Positions 1 to 6,289 of a stretch of DNA of 9,602 nt are shown one piece after another. The stretch is from Acidobacteriota bacterium. GTDB lineage: Bacteria; Acidobacteriota; Terriglobia; UBA7540. The notes beneath the pieces are model-generated. The model saw nothing but the letters and a program-made list of their open reading frames with translations. It ran no database searches and was not told the DNA's origin. Position 1 is the stretch's first letter. The number at the start of each line of letters is the position of its first letter. The stretch is from the NCBI GenBank assembly GCA_003165615.1, contig PLWR01000279.1, positions 1-9,602 of the forward strand. Reading direction: 5' to 3'. The translations under genes and the position numbers were made by a program.

Positions 1-358
1 TACTCGCCACCGCCCGGTCAACCCATACGTCAAGGCCGTATAGGTTGCCAATAGGCGGTACCGCGCCAATGTCGCAGTCTGGAAAAAGTCCGACCAGCTC
101 ACTTTCCACGAGCATTTCCAGTTGATTCACTTTCAGGGCCGATTTCAGTTCCTGAAAGTTCAGCCGGTGGGAAGCTGGCATGACAACGATAACGATCTTG
201 TGGTCCCCTTCAGCCACCACTGCCTTCACGCACTTCTTTCCCGATACATGGAGGGAATGCGCAACCTCCTGTGCGGTAAAGGCTTGCGAATGGTGAATCA
301 CTTCGTAGAAGACATTTTGGGAGTCCAAGTAGTCGCGGATCCGTTGGGGCATGGCCAT
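1..358 (-). CDS. YbaK/EbsC-type aminoacyl-tRNA deacylase (partial, C-terminus beyond window)
   Basis: The visible 119 residues match the YbaK/ProX fold, cytosolic enzymes that hydrolyse mischarged aminoacyl-tRNAs in trans (typically Cys- or Ala-tRNA-Pro). The N-terminal part has a helix followed by HHSQAFTAQEVAHSLHVSG (residues 22-40). The conserved Lys expected in the active site is probably K45 in KKCVKAVVAEG. The family's late signature GAVPPIGNLYGLDVWVD is at residues 98-114. Family members are about 150-160 residues, so roughly a quarter is missing off the left edge. The start at 358 is preceded by AAGGAGG (364-370) with a 5-nt gap; an in-frame ATG at 352 is a less well-spaced alternative. 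The fold is clear but the tRNA/amino-acid specificity cannot be read from the sequence. The gene stands alone behind a long non-coding stretch. Confidence 0.85.
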   Translation of the reverse strand, partial: MAMPQRIRDYLDSQNVFYEVIHHSQAFTAQEVAHSLHVSGKKCVKAVVAEGDHKIVIVVMPASHRLNFQELKSALKVNQLEMLVESELVGLFPDCDIGAVPPIGNLYGLDVWVDRAVAS

Positions 359-469
359 ATTCCCCTCCTTTTGAAACGAATTACGACTGTTCCCAACGAA
401 AGTACACGGCAATCGCCCTGCCAGAATTTGTCCTGTTCCCATGATTTTTGAGGGGGCGAGCTTCTGAAA

Positions 470-520
470 GGAATTGACATATGGCCTTTTATTTTGTGAT
501 AGTTGTCAAATGGAATTGAC
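470..520. promoter_or_regulatory. Direct repeat GGAATTGAC, possible regulatory boxes
   Basis: GGAATTGAC occurs at 470-478 and again at 512-520. The 42-bp distance is about four helical turns, which would put both boxes on one DNA face. An opposite-strand TTGACA (504-509) lies between them. The first box also contains a TTGACA (474-479) followed after 18 bp by GATAGT (498-503), a passable plus-strand sigma70 promoter with no gene downstream. Function is inferred only; the deacylase gene starts about 110 bp away on the other strand. Confidence 0.25.
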
Positions 521-617
521 GTTTTTTAAAAACATGAAGCTTGCAAGGTGATTCTCCGGTTAGATTGATGCGAAATTCAACGCATGACAGACGCGGATTT
601 TTTCTCTGTGCTAGGTC

Positions 618-644
618 ATACGACGTGGTGACATCATGTCGTAT
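618..644. promoter_or_regulatory. Inverted repeat, operator-like or small hairpin
   Basis: ATACGACGTG (618-627) and CATGTCGTAT (635-644) are complementary at 9 of 10 positions, the exception being a G-T wobble, around a 7-nt centre. It is not followed by a T-run, so a terminator is unlikely. It could be a dimeric regulator site or a remnant of a mobile element. No neighbouring gene start makes the target obvious. Confidence 0.25.
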
Positions 645-884
645 ACCCCACTTTGTCTACGAAGTTAGAGGTGATCTGTACGGTCAACTTGTCACTCCGT
701 TCTCCCACCCCTGCCCTGGGAATGCGAACTGATTTTCGCCCATGCGCCCCAGATATGGGGAGGCGATTGGCCGGTTTACGCGCTTACTTTGGGCGGAGAC
801 GGCGCGGCCTCTGCCGGGTCGAGATGGATCTGATCACGGTGGGCGGCGCCCCCGGCGATGGGTGCCGTCGTCCACTCCTGGCGA

Positions 885-1376
885 CTACGGTTGCGCAAGC
901 GGGACACGCACCAGGATGGCGTCATCCACGCGCACGATCAGCTTCGAAAACCTCTCCTTGCCCACGTTTCGCATGGTTTCATAGCGCGGGTTGAGTGCCT
1001 CAACGTTCACGCGCAGCAGTGCCTTAACGTCCTTGGGCACATCGAAACTTACGCGGATATCGGGCTGCCCGTCACCATCCACGTCCACGGCGTCGGACAC
1101 GTGCCCCGGCAAGGCGCTCACCGGCCTCCAATCAAGCTGCACAAACGGCCTCTCGGTCTGCAGCATATGGGGAAACACCGGCCGGTGGATGTTGATGGAA
1201 TAGGCGGCGGTCTTAACCGTGCGCACCGCCGGCCCACCTGAGTACATCTCGTCCACGTGCAGGCCGAGAGAGGCAAATCCTTTCGCGAATAATCCCATCA
1301 GCAAAAAAGGCGTCAGCACTGCCGCCAGCACGGTCATGCCTGCTGCGGTGTAGCCCAGTTTTTCCCGTATTCTCAT
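885..1376 (-). CDS. Membrane-anchored protein of unknown function with EF-hand-like loop
   Basis: This is a 163-residue protein of no named family I can recognise. One hydrophobic segment at residues 12-33 (TVLAAVLTPFLLMGLFAKGF) is an N-terminal membrane anchor, and the rest should be periplasmic. It has HRPVFPHMLQTERPFVQLDWRP (64-85) and an acidic loop DVDGDGQPD (98-106) with the DxDxDG spacing of calcium-binding EF-hand/dockerin-like loops. The start is preceded by AGGAGG at 1382-1387, overlapping the stop codon of the polyferredoxin gene; the intergenic gap is 9 bp, so the two are surely cotranscribed. Its place at the end of a CcdA-like/polyferredoxin unit suggests an accessory subunit, in the position where FixH sits in cco operons, but I see no FixH similarity. 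Calcium binding is an inference from spacing only. Confidence 0.75.
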   Translation of the reverse strand: MRIREKLGYTAAGMTVLAAVLTPFLLMGLFAKGFASLGLHVDEMYSGGPAVRTVKTAAYSINIHRPVFPHMLQTERPFVQLDWRPVSALPGHVSDAVDVDGDGQPDIRVSFDVPKDVKALLRVNVEALNPRYETMRNVGKERFSKLIVRVDDAILVRVPLAQP

Positions 1377-1385
1377 TGGCCCCTC

Positions 1386-2558
1386 CTAAACGAACACGTG
1401 GAGAATGGTGGCAAGGCCCTGAGCGATGATGGTGCCGCCGAACATCGTGGCCATTCCCCAGGCAGCATACAGCAGCAACAATCGCGCGCGTTCCGGCTTC
1501 ACGGCGACTTCCGTCCCCTTGATATGCCACACCGCAGCGTGCTTGGGGCACGCATCCACGCACGCGCCGCACTTCATGCACGACATCAGCGTCTCGCCCT
1601 GAGCGATGGATTCGGCGGTCAAAGACATCGTCGGGCAAGCGTTCTGACAGAGCAAGCAGGGCGAGCAGCGCGTCCGGTCGATCTTCACATCGAACACGCT
1701 GGTCTTGTTAAAGATCGATTGGAAGGCGCCAAACGGGCAGAAGAATGAGCATTGGGTTCTCTTCTTCGTCAGCAAGGGCAGGACGACTACCAGCCCCGCA
1801 AACAGCGCGATGAAGATTCCGTTTTGGACCAATCCCACCGTGTTACGGGCAGCGACGTATTCCGACACTGCCTTGAAAGGGCAGAGCCAGATGCAGTAAG
1901 CCGGCTCAAACAGGGCCAGCGACAGCAGGACCATGGCCAGCAGCACGGCCCAGGGGCCATAGCGCCAGCGCGGGTCGATCTTCCGCAGCTTGGCTCGCGT
2001 GGGGAGCGATGCCATGCCTTCTTCAATTCCCCCGAAGAAGCATATATAACTGCACCAGCCTTTGCCGACTACGATCGTCATGGCCAGCCACAAGCCCGCC
2101 ATGGCCGCTATTCCGCTGCCCGACATCCCTCCGCCGGGCAGGATGGAGCCGGGGAACACCACGGTTCTGGTCAGCGCCGCCGGCAGGATGAGGAGTGGTA
2201 TGGGAAGGTAGCAGAAGGGTGTTCGGCCCGCGATCATTTCCTCCAGGGGGATTCCCATTGATCCCCGCATCACCATGACCGTGTGGATAAAGCCCACCGG
2301 GAACAGGATTCCCAGCGCCACAAAGAACCAGCGGCGCCATCGATAGGTGCTCCACGTCCGCATCATCATGAAAAACAGCGCAATCATGAATACGGAAGTA
2401 AGAATGCCGGCAATCAGCACCGACCGATTGGGTTGCCGGAATGAACTCGAAAAGATGAGCAGCGACCAGAGCAGGATCGGCAAGGTCAGCAGAATCGACC
2501 TGCCGATGCTGCGTGGAGCAATTTCACGAGGCGGCAGAATTCGAGCCTCAGCCGCCAT
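1386..2558 (-). CDS. Membrane-bound polyferredoxin (NapH/NosR/CcoG-like), 4Fe-4S
   Basis: This 390-residue protein has several membrane helices (about 22-39, 45-66, 78-97, 117-134, 148-166, 201-219, 244-263 and 361-385) and the Cys motifs of NapH/MauN/CcoG-like electron carriers. These are CSYIC (169-173), CIWLCP (222-227), CSFFCP (270-275), and two classical 4Fe-4S motifs: C298-x2-C301-x2-C304-x3-C308-P and C327-x2-C330-x2-C333-x3-C337-P. Such proteins pass electrons across or along the membrane to periplasmic redox partners or act in metal-cofactor maturation. The start at 2558 sits 8 nt from GGGGAG (2567-2572); an in-frame ATG at 2564 is only 2 nt away. The gene overlaps the end of the upstream CcdA/SafE-like gene, indicating coupled translation. 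The exact partner cannot be told; no catalytic reductase gene is in view. Confidence 0.85.
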   Translation of the reverse strand: MAAEARILPPREIAPRSIGRSILLTLPILLWSLLIFSSSFRQPNRSVLIAGILTSVFMIALFFMMMRTWSTYRWRRWFFVALGILFPVGFIHTVMVMRGSMGIPLEEMIAGRTPFCYLPIPLLILPAALTRTVVFPGSILPGGGMSGSGIAAMAGLWLAMTIVVGKGWCSYICFFGGIEEGMASLPTRAKLRKIDPRWRYGPWAVLLAMVLLSLALFEPAYCIWLCPFKAVSEYVAARNTVGLVQNGIFIALFAGLVVVLPLLTKKRTQCSFFCPFGAFQSIFNKTSVFDVKIDRTRCSPCLLCQNACPTMSLTAESIAQGETLMSCMKCGACVDACPKHAAVWHIKGTEVAVKPERARLLLLYAAWGMATMFGGTIIAQGLATILHVFV

Positions 2559-3210
2559 ATACATTTCTCCCCATCAGCATCGCCATTCCCAAAAAGACGT
2601 AATAGACGGCAATGATCACCATGGCCATGCGGGCGACGGTGGTTACGGCCTGACTGCGCCGCACGCAGCCCAGGGTCAGGAATGGCAAAAACCACACGGA
2701 AGTTCCCACGAAAAAGACCGCAAAGAACAGAATCGCCGCGGCCACGCTACCCAACTCCGCCGCCCTCACCCCGGCAATCACAAAGGGAGGGCACAGACTG
2801 AACCCCGTCAGGAAGCCCAGCGCTGCCGGACCGGTTACGCTGCGTTTTCCCGCCGCCCCCACGGTCACCAGTTCTGAACTCGCGCACGACGGGGCATGAG
2901 CGTGCCCAATCGAATACGCGTACCAAAGCAGCACGCCCGCCAGCAGCACGTGAACAACGCCCATGATGAGCAATCGCGGGGCCGGCGGAAGCGAGACCAG
3001 AGCGCCAAGTTCCCAGGCCACGGCGGCAAACAACAGGTATCCCAGAAATCGCGCTCCCAGAAATGTTGAGAGGTTGCGGGTGCTCAGTCGCACCCCCGCT
3101 TGCTCTGCCAGTAAGGAAGGAACCAGTACGGGGCCGCAGGAAGCCATGCAGGCAGGTCCGGAAGACAGTCCTAAAACCAACGCCTCGCCGAAGATGAATG
3201 ACCCAGCCAC
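2548..3210 (-). CDS. TauE/SafE (UreH-like, DsbD/CcdA-type) membrane protein
   Basis: This 220-residue protein has about six hydrophobic segments in two similar halves. The first half opens with GPACMASCGPVLVP (18-31), the second with TGFSLCPPFVIAG (135-147). A Cys before a GP/PP in the first helix of each half (C25, C140) is the arrangement of CcdA/DsbD-type transporters, which carry reducing equivalents across the membrane, and of the related SafE/UreH-like group often found beside cytochrome oxidase maturation genes. C21 is an additional Cys. The linker around 103-120 is polar with SIGHAHAPSC. The start is GTG with no clear Shine-Dalgarno sequence; a TAGAAT hexamer ends 7 nt before it, which would give a leaderless mRNA. 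It heads the minus-strand unit and overlaps the polyferredoxin gene by 11 bp. Metal export is the main alternative role. Confidence 0.8.
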   Translation of the reverse strand: MAGSFIFGEALVLGLSSGPACMASCGPVLVPSLLAEQAGVRLSTRNLSTFLGARFLGYLLFAAVAWELGALVSLPPAPRLLIMGVVHVLLAGVLLWYAYSIGHAHAPSCASSELVTVGAAGKRSVTGPAALGFLTGFSLCPPFVIAGVRAAELGSVAAAILFFAVFFVGTSVWFLPFLTLGCVRRSQAVTTVARMAMVIIAVYYVFLGMAMLMGRNVYGG

Positions 3211-3217
3211 GGCCGCG

Positions 3218-3223
3218 ATTCTA
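3218..3223 (-). promoter_or_regulatory. -10 box TAGAAT for the redox operon (leaderless start)
   Basis: On the minus strand TAGAAT (5 of 6 match to TATAAT) ends 7 nt before the GTG start at 3210, so transcription would begin at or next to the start codon. That agrees with the absence of a Shine-Dalgarno sequence. No convincing -35 is seen at 16-18 bp. Confidence 0.35.
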
Positions 3224-3449
3224 CCACCGTTCAGTTTAGGTTTGTGTTAAGCATGGGCGGCTCGTGCGCCAAAATGTCGCTGCTCAATAAATAGGCGTGC
3301 AGCGGGTGAGCCAGCCTGACTTCAGCATCGTCCAACTGAAGTTCGATTACAGTGAGATGGCGCAGACAGTCGCCTCATAGGAGGTGCGCCAACTGGTAAA
3401 ATGGAATTTCTTTCGCTGACAGCCTGGGTGGCGTAGAATCTTCAGCGGA

Positions 3450-3467
3450 GCGAAGGCTGGATTCCAC
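3450..3467. repeat. Decayed REP-like half copy
   Basis: The 18-nt segment from GCGAAGGCTGG to TCCAC matches 16 of 18 positions of the right half of the REP-like copy at 3612-3629, in the same orientation. It no longer forms the hairpin. It suggests an older insertion of the same repeat family. Confidence 0.45.
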
Positions 3468-3495
3468 TTGGGGAGTCGAAGGCAATTTGAAAAGC

Positions 3496-3522
3496 GTGGA
3501 TTCCCGCCTTCGCGGGAATGAC
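3496..3522 (+). repeat. REP-like palindrome, left arm of an inverted pair
   Basis: A 27-bp unit with an 8-bp perfect stem ATTCCCGC/GCGGGAAT (3500-3507, 3512-3519) around a CTTC loop, flanked by GTGG and GAC. It is an exact reverse complement of 3603-3629. This palindrome type is a widespread dispersed repeat in several bacterial phyla. Confidence 0.9.
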
Positions 3523-3602
3523 CACCATGGCTGCCTTGACGTATCACCCGCGCCAGGGAGCACTCGCTTTGGCAAGGTACTTCGGCGCGGGGTTAGGCGT
3601 CC

Positions 3603-3629
3603 GTCATTCCCGCGAAGGCGGGAATCCAC
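3603..3629 (-). repeat. REP-like palindrome, right arm of an inverted pair
   Basis: This is the exact reverse complement, over all 27 bp, of the copy at 3496-3522. The two are separated by 80 bp of unrelated sequence, giving a 134-bp REPIN-like doublet. It ends 10 nt before the GIY-YIG start codon, where a ribosome-binding site would lie. Confidence 0.9.
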
Positions 3630-3639
3630 TAAACATCCG

Positions 3640-3939
3640 ATGAGCCGCGAGTATTATGTTTACATTCTTGCCAGCAAGCCGAATGGGACCCTTTACATCG
3701 GGATGACCAATAATCTCGCGCGCCGGGTCTGGGAGCACCAGCAGGGCTTGCTGGAGGGTTTTACCAAGAAGTACAACGTCCATCGCCTGGTGTATTGCGA
3801 ATCCTTTCCAAGACCTCGTGATGCTATCCAGAGAGAGAAATGCCTCAAGAAGTGGAATCGCGCGTGGAAGATTCGGCTCATCGAATCGGTCAACCCCGGC
3901 TGGGACGACTTGTCTCATACCGTGATGCGTATGCCCTAA
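3640..3939 (+). CDS. GIY-YIG nuclease family protein (UPF0213/COG2827 type)
   Basis: This is a 99-residue single-domain GIY-YIG protein, the usual size for the free-standing bacterial group. The GIY counterpart is YVYIL (residues 6-10), the YIG counterpart is YIGMT (about 19-23), followed by the conserved LARRVWEHQQG helix with catalytic Arg, and the downstream AIQREKCLKKW with the likely metal-binding Glu. The C-terminus WKIRLIESVNPGWDDL is typical. The biological role of these small proteins is unsettled; DNA nicking is inferred from the fold. The ATG at 3640 is chosen because homologous sequence begins there. The frame is open further upstream but reads through the REP-like palindrome. No Shine-Dalgarno sequence is visible. 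It is the only plus-strand gene in the left two thirds and is bracketed by REP-like copies at 3603-3629 and 3987-4018. Confidence 0.85.
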   Translation: MSREYYVYILASKPNGTLYIGMTNNLARRVWEHQQGLLEGFTKKYNVHRLVYCESFPRPRDAIQREKCLKKWNRAWKIRLIESVNPGWDDLSHTVMRMP

Positions 3940-3986
3940 AGGGTGCTGGTGTCATCTGAAATGGAATCCCTTTTGAAATATTGGTC

Positions 3987-4018
3987 ATTCCCGCCTTCGA
4001 GGGAATGACTACCATGGC
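3987..4018 (+). repeat. Diverged REP-like palindrome downstream of the GIY-YIG gene
   Basis: The copy differs from the 3500-3522 unit at one position within the palindrome (a C-to-A change breaks the stem). Homology continues beyond the palindrome: ACCATGGC (4011-4018) also follows the left arm at 3524-3531. It is in the same orientation as the left copy, 47 bp after the GIY-YIG stop. Confidence 0.75.
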
Positions 4019-4095
4019 GATCCTCTTGAAAGCAAGGCGGTTCGAAAAACCGATAGTAGGCTAAGAAAGGGAAGGAAAAACACATCAAAAATGAA

Positions 4096-4218
4096 GGGAT
4101 AACCCCAGAAGTTATTGAAAACACAGGGTCGATTTTTGGCCTGTCCGGGATAACCCCAGATGTTTAACAAAAAAAGGCAGTTATCACCGCCATCCTCAAA
4201 TGTTATTGAAACGAAAGG
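4096..4218. repeat. Near-tandem repeat, unit about 51 bp
   Basis: GGGATAACCCCAGA occurs at 4096-4109 and, identically, at 4147-4160, 51 bp apart. Each is followed by a related AT-rich tract (GTTATTGAAAACACAGG at 4111-4127; TGTTTAACAAAAAAAGG at 4161-4177). A third partial copy, TGTTATTGAAACGAAAGG (4201-4218), matches the first tract well and runs into the last codons of the hydrolase gene. These look like remains of a short tandem array. No function is known to me. Confidence 0.6.
4169..4191 (-). terminator. Intrinsic terminator of the hydrolase operon
   Basis: On the minus strand GGCGGT-GATA-ACTGCC forms a 6-bp stem (one G-T wobble) with a tetraloop, followed directly by seven T residues. 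It begins 12 nt after the TAA of the hydrolase gene, the expected place for a rho-independent terminator. The T-run is provided by the second unit of the 51-bp repeat. Confidence 0.8.
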
Positions 4219-5078
4219 CGATAATGGAGGGGTGGCTTGTGGCCGGCTCTCTTTGCCGGTCGCGGCCTGGGTGCGGCCAAAGCTCTTAGGGGCGAGATTT
4301 GCAGAAGCACGGGAATGACCTTGCCGTTGCTGATGATTTCATTGTGATCATACTGCGACCGGAGGTAAAGCAGCCGGGCATGGGTTTCCCGGGGAGTGAA
4401 GCTGGAAGGATTCGCCGGGATTTTCCTCCGCCGTGCCGTGCCGTAAATGCGGCGTGCAAACTGGCTGGATTGCTGCCAGGTATCACCGGCCACCAACACC
4501 ATGCGGTGGGGCTTGGTGCGCGGATGAGGGCGCAGCCAGGAGCGAAACTCCGCCTGCCCGGCGTACAGACCATCCAGAAGAATCACATACTGAAGGTGCG
4601 GGTCACCCAGCCACAACAGGAGGGTGCGATAGCCCCCGCCGTGGCTCACCACCACCAATGGCCCCCGCGGCAGGGGATAGGGCGCGCGGTCCTCCACCGT
4701 GCGCATGAGATCTTCCAACGACTTCCAAGAAACATCTTGGTGATTGGACTGAGGCGCCTCGATGGCAATGAAGAGAGCATTCCGGCCGCTATCGTGAAAT
4801 TGCTTTGCCAGTTGATCATCCGTCCAGGTCTGATCGACGGAAGTGAAATAGCCGTGGATGTAAACCACAATGCCGGCAGTTCGCGGGTCGTAATTCGATG
4901 GGCGCCAAAGGTTGAGTGGGCCGTGCCGGGTCTCGATGCGCAGGTGCTCTCCCCCCGCCTCAGGGGTAGTGACATCCACGCCCTCCTGCGGCGGACCACT
5001 CGCAGGGAGAGCCATCTGGGCATCGGCGTAGGCAAACAGCAATCCCGTGAGAAAAAGGACGAGGCAATGGCCCTTCAT
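4203..5078 (-). CDS. Exported alpha/beta-hydrolase-like protein, nucleophile Ser apparently lost
   Basis: The 291-residue protein begins with a signal peptide (CLVLFLTGLLFAYADA, cleavage near residue 20). The fold is indicated by strand IVVYIHGYFTSVDQTW (70-85), with the HG of the oxyanion region, FIAIEAP (103-109), the nucleophile-elbow region LVVVSHGGGYRTLLLWL (141-157), VILLDGLYAG (165-174) and the C-terminal YLRSQYDHNEI (238-248) with a possible catalytic His (H245). In the usual GHSxGG elbow the Ser follows His; here G147 stands there and a Ser (S145) two residues before. The protein is either inactive, uses S145, or uses another residue. The substrate is unknown. The ATG overlaps the upstream stop as ATGA, so translation is coupled. 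A longer N-terminus reading from 5183 lies inside the upstream gene and was not chosen. Confidence 0.75.
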   Translation of the reverse strand: MKGHCLVLFLTGLLFAYADAQMALPASGPPQEGVDVTTPEAGGEHLRIETRHGPLNLWRPSNYDPRTAGIVVYIHGYFTSVDQTWTDDQLAKQFHDSGRNALFIAIEAPQSNHQDVSWKSLEDLMRTVEDRAPYPLPRGPLVVVSHGGGYRTLLLWLGDPHLQYVILLDGLYAGQAEFRSWLRPHPRTKPHRMVLVAGDTWQQSSQFARRIYGTARRRKIPANPSSFTPRETHARLLYLRSQYDHNEIISNGKVIPVLLQISPLRALAAPRPRPAKRAGHKPPLHYRLSFQ

Positions 5079-6289
5079 GTCTTGGCGGGGGAAGCGCGCC
5101 GGGTGACCAGCAGATGGTAAGCCCTTTTGGAATCCACGTAGCCGTAACGAAAGCCCAGTTTGCGCTGCGGCTGGCTGGCCCACAAATCCCGGAACTGGTC
5201 GTTGTACTCGGGGCTAGGGCAGTGCTCAAAGCACATGGCGCCTTTGAAACTGCCATAGGTTTCCTGGATAAAGCCCGCCTGACGGGCAATCTCCGGGGGA
5301 ATTCCCGTGCCGTCGGAAATCATGAAGACCATGCTGGCGAGCAGGTAATTGCGGATGCGGGAGAAGCGGGGATTCCACAGGCAATAACTGGCGGCTTTGG
5401 TCATCGCCACGACGTGCCCCTGAGTTCGGAGATAGGTCAGGATGGGGCCGTCCTGTTTCAGGGAATCATCCCGCAGGTTTGCCCCGATGTGGCGATGGAT
5501 GCGCAAGGGACCGTTGCCGCCCACCGGACGGAACACCAGTTCCGAGTTGGCGAAGGCCTCGGAGAAATCCGGCGAGGTCCACTCCCCATGCCGCGCCCGC
5601 GCCACGCGGGTTTCCATCGCGCTGACTTCCGCGGCGGAGTAATAGTGCAGGGAGCCATCCGGCTGGACGTGGAAATAGCGCAAAGCAACGGGCTCGAATC
5701 CGTGTACCGCCAGGGCCACGAGGAAATAGGAGAGCTGTCCCGGGAGATCGCCCTGCTGGGTGTCCATCAGGGTTTCGGTGGTGCTATCGTTCGCGGTCAG
5801 CAGCCCTCCCACGTTGTGGTCGATCACACTGAGGCTTTCGTCAAGCCGCTTATTATCTATCTTGGTAATACGTCTCGGATCGCCGGAGAGCTCCAGGGAA
5901 AGAGTGGTAATGCGGCGGGCGTCGGGATAAGTGGTCAGGGCCGCCAGCAGGTCGCCCCCGCCAAAGGGATAGATCACGGTGTCGGGCAAACCGCTGGGGC
6001 GCAGCGCCGCCAGGAAAGGGGTGGCGCGCGCCAGATACACGCGGCGATATCGCTCCATGCGCGCCTTGAGCGGCTGGCAATGCCGGTCCACGATTTTGGG
6101 GTCAAGGTTGGCGGGCAGGGCCGCATTGCCGCTGCAGGCGACGACGCGATAAAGGAGTTTTGCTTCCGCGGCAAAATCCTCACCTTGCGTGCCATCGGTT
6201 TGCGCCGCTGCTGGCGCGCCGGAGGAACAAATGACCAGGCAGAGGGTCGCCAGCAAAAGGCTTGCCCGCGGCATCGAGGCCGATTTCAT
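5075..6289 (-). CDS. Exported protein of unknown function with YPFGGGD motif
   Basis: The 404-residue protein starts with a signal peptide (ASLLLATLCLVICSSGAPAAAQ, cleavage near residue 30). No characterised family is recognised. Visible marks are a Gly-rich segment TVIYPFGGGDLLAALTTYPDA (104-124) followed by a strand ITTLSLE (127-133), which resembles a nucleotide- or cofactor-binding Rossmann turn but proves nothing. There are two possible Cys pairs, C52/C71 and C353/C357 (CFEHCPSPEYND), consistent with an extracytoplasmic location. ATG 6289 is used because the signal peptide starts there; ATG 6274 is an alternative. The frame stays open upstream to 6424, but that part covers the small gene's end and lacks a signal peptide. 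Its stop overlaps the hydrolase start (ATGA), so the two proteins are made together, and a shared terminator follows. Confidence 0.7.
   Translation of the reverse strand: MKSASMPRASLLLATLCLVICSSGAPAAAQTDGTQGEDFAAEAKLLYRVVACSGNAALPANLDPKIVDRHCQPLKARMERYRRVYLARATPFLAALRPSGLPDTVIYPFGGGDLLAALTTYPDARRITTLSLELSGDPRRITKIDNKRLDESLSVIDHNVGGLLTANDSTTETLMDTQQGDLPGQLSYFLVALAVHGFEPVALRYFHVQPDGSLHYYSAAEVSAMETRVARARHGEWTSPDFSEAFANSELVFRPVGGNGPLRIHRHIGANLRDDSLKQDGPILTYLRTQGHVVAMTKAASYCLWNPRFSRIRNYLLASMVFMISDGTGIPPEIARQAGFIQETYGSFKGAMCFEHCPSPEYNDQFRDLWASQPQRKLGFRYGYVDSKRAYHLLVTRRASPAKT

Larger units (their letters stand above)
359..884. other. Non-coding interval with small repeats
   Basis: No convincing gene is seen between the deacylase start and the stop of the redox operon; the short ORFs here have no recognisable motif or ribosome-binding site. 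The part up to about 650 is AT-richer than its surroundings. It holds a direct repeat GGAATTGAC at 470-478 and 512-520 and an operator-like inverted repeat at 618-644. A GC-rich hairpin at 792-815 (GGCGGAG pairing with CTCTGCC, one G-T wobble) lacks a T-run, so it is not a standard intrinsic terminator. Confidence 0.6.

Noticed and set aside
792..815. Terminator of the redox operon
   Set aside because: A 7-bp hairpin exists but there is no T-run on either strand.
653..994. Plus-strand frames of 80-113 residues
   Set aside because: No motif, no start signal, and partly antisense to the acidic-loop protein gene.
3347..3629. Short minus-strand frames reading through the palindromes
   Set aside because: Their content is only the translated REP-like repeat and its flanks, a common false gene call.
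3487..3639. N-terminal extension of the GIY-YIG protein
   Set aside because: It translates the palindrome pair; homology of the family begins at 3640. Kept as a minor possibility in the findings.
3496..4018. CRISPR array
   Set aside because: Copies differ in orientation and spacing, are few and are palindromic; no regular spacers.
4299..5120. 273-residue plus-strand open frame
   Set aside because: Antisense to the hydrolase-like gene; no motif and no ribosome-binding site.
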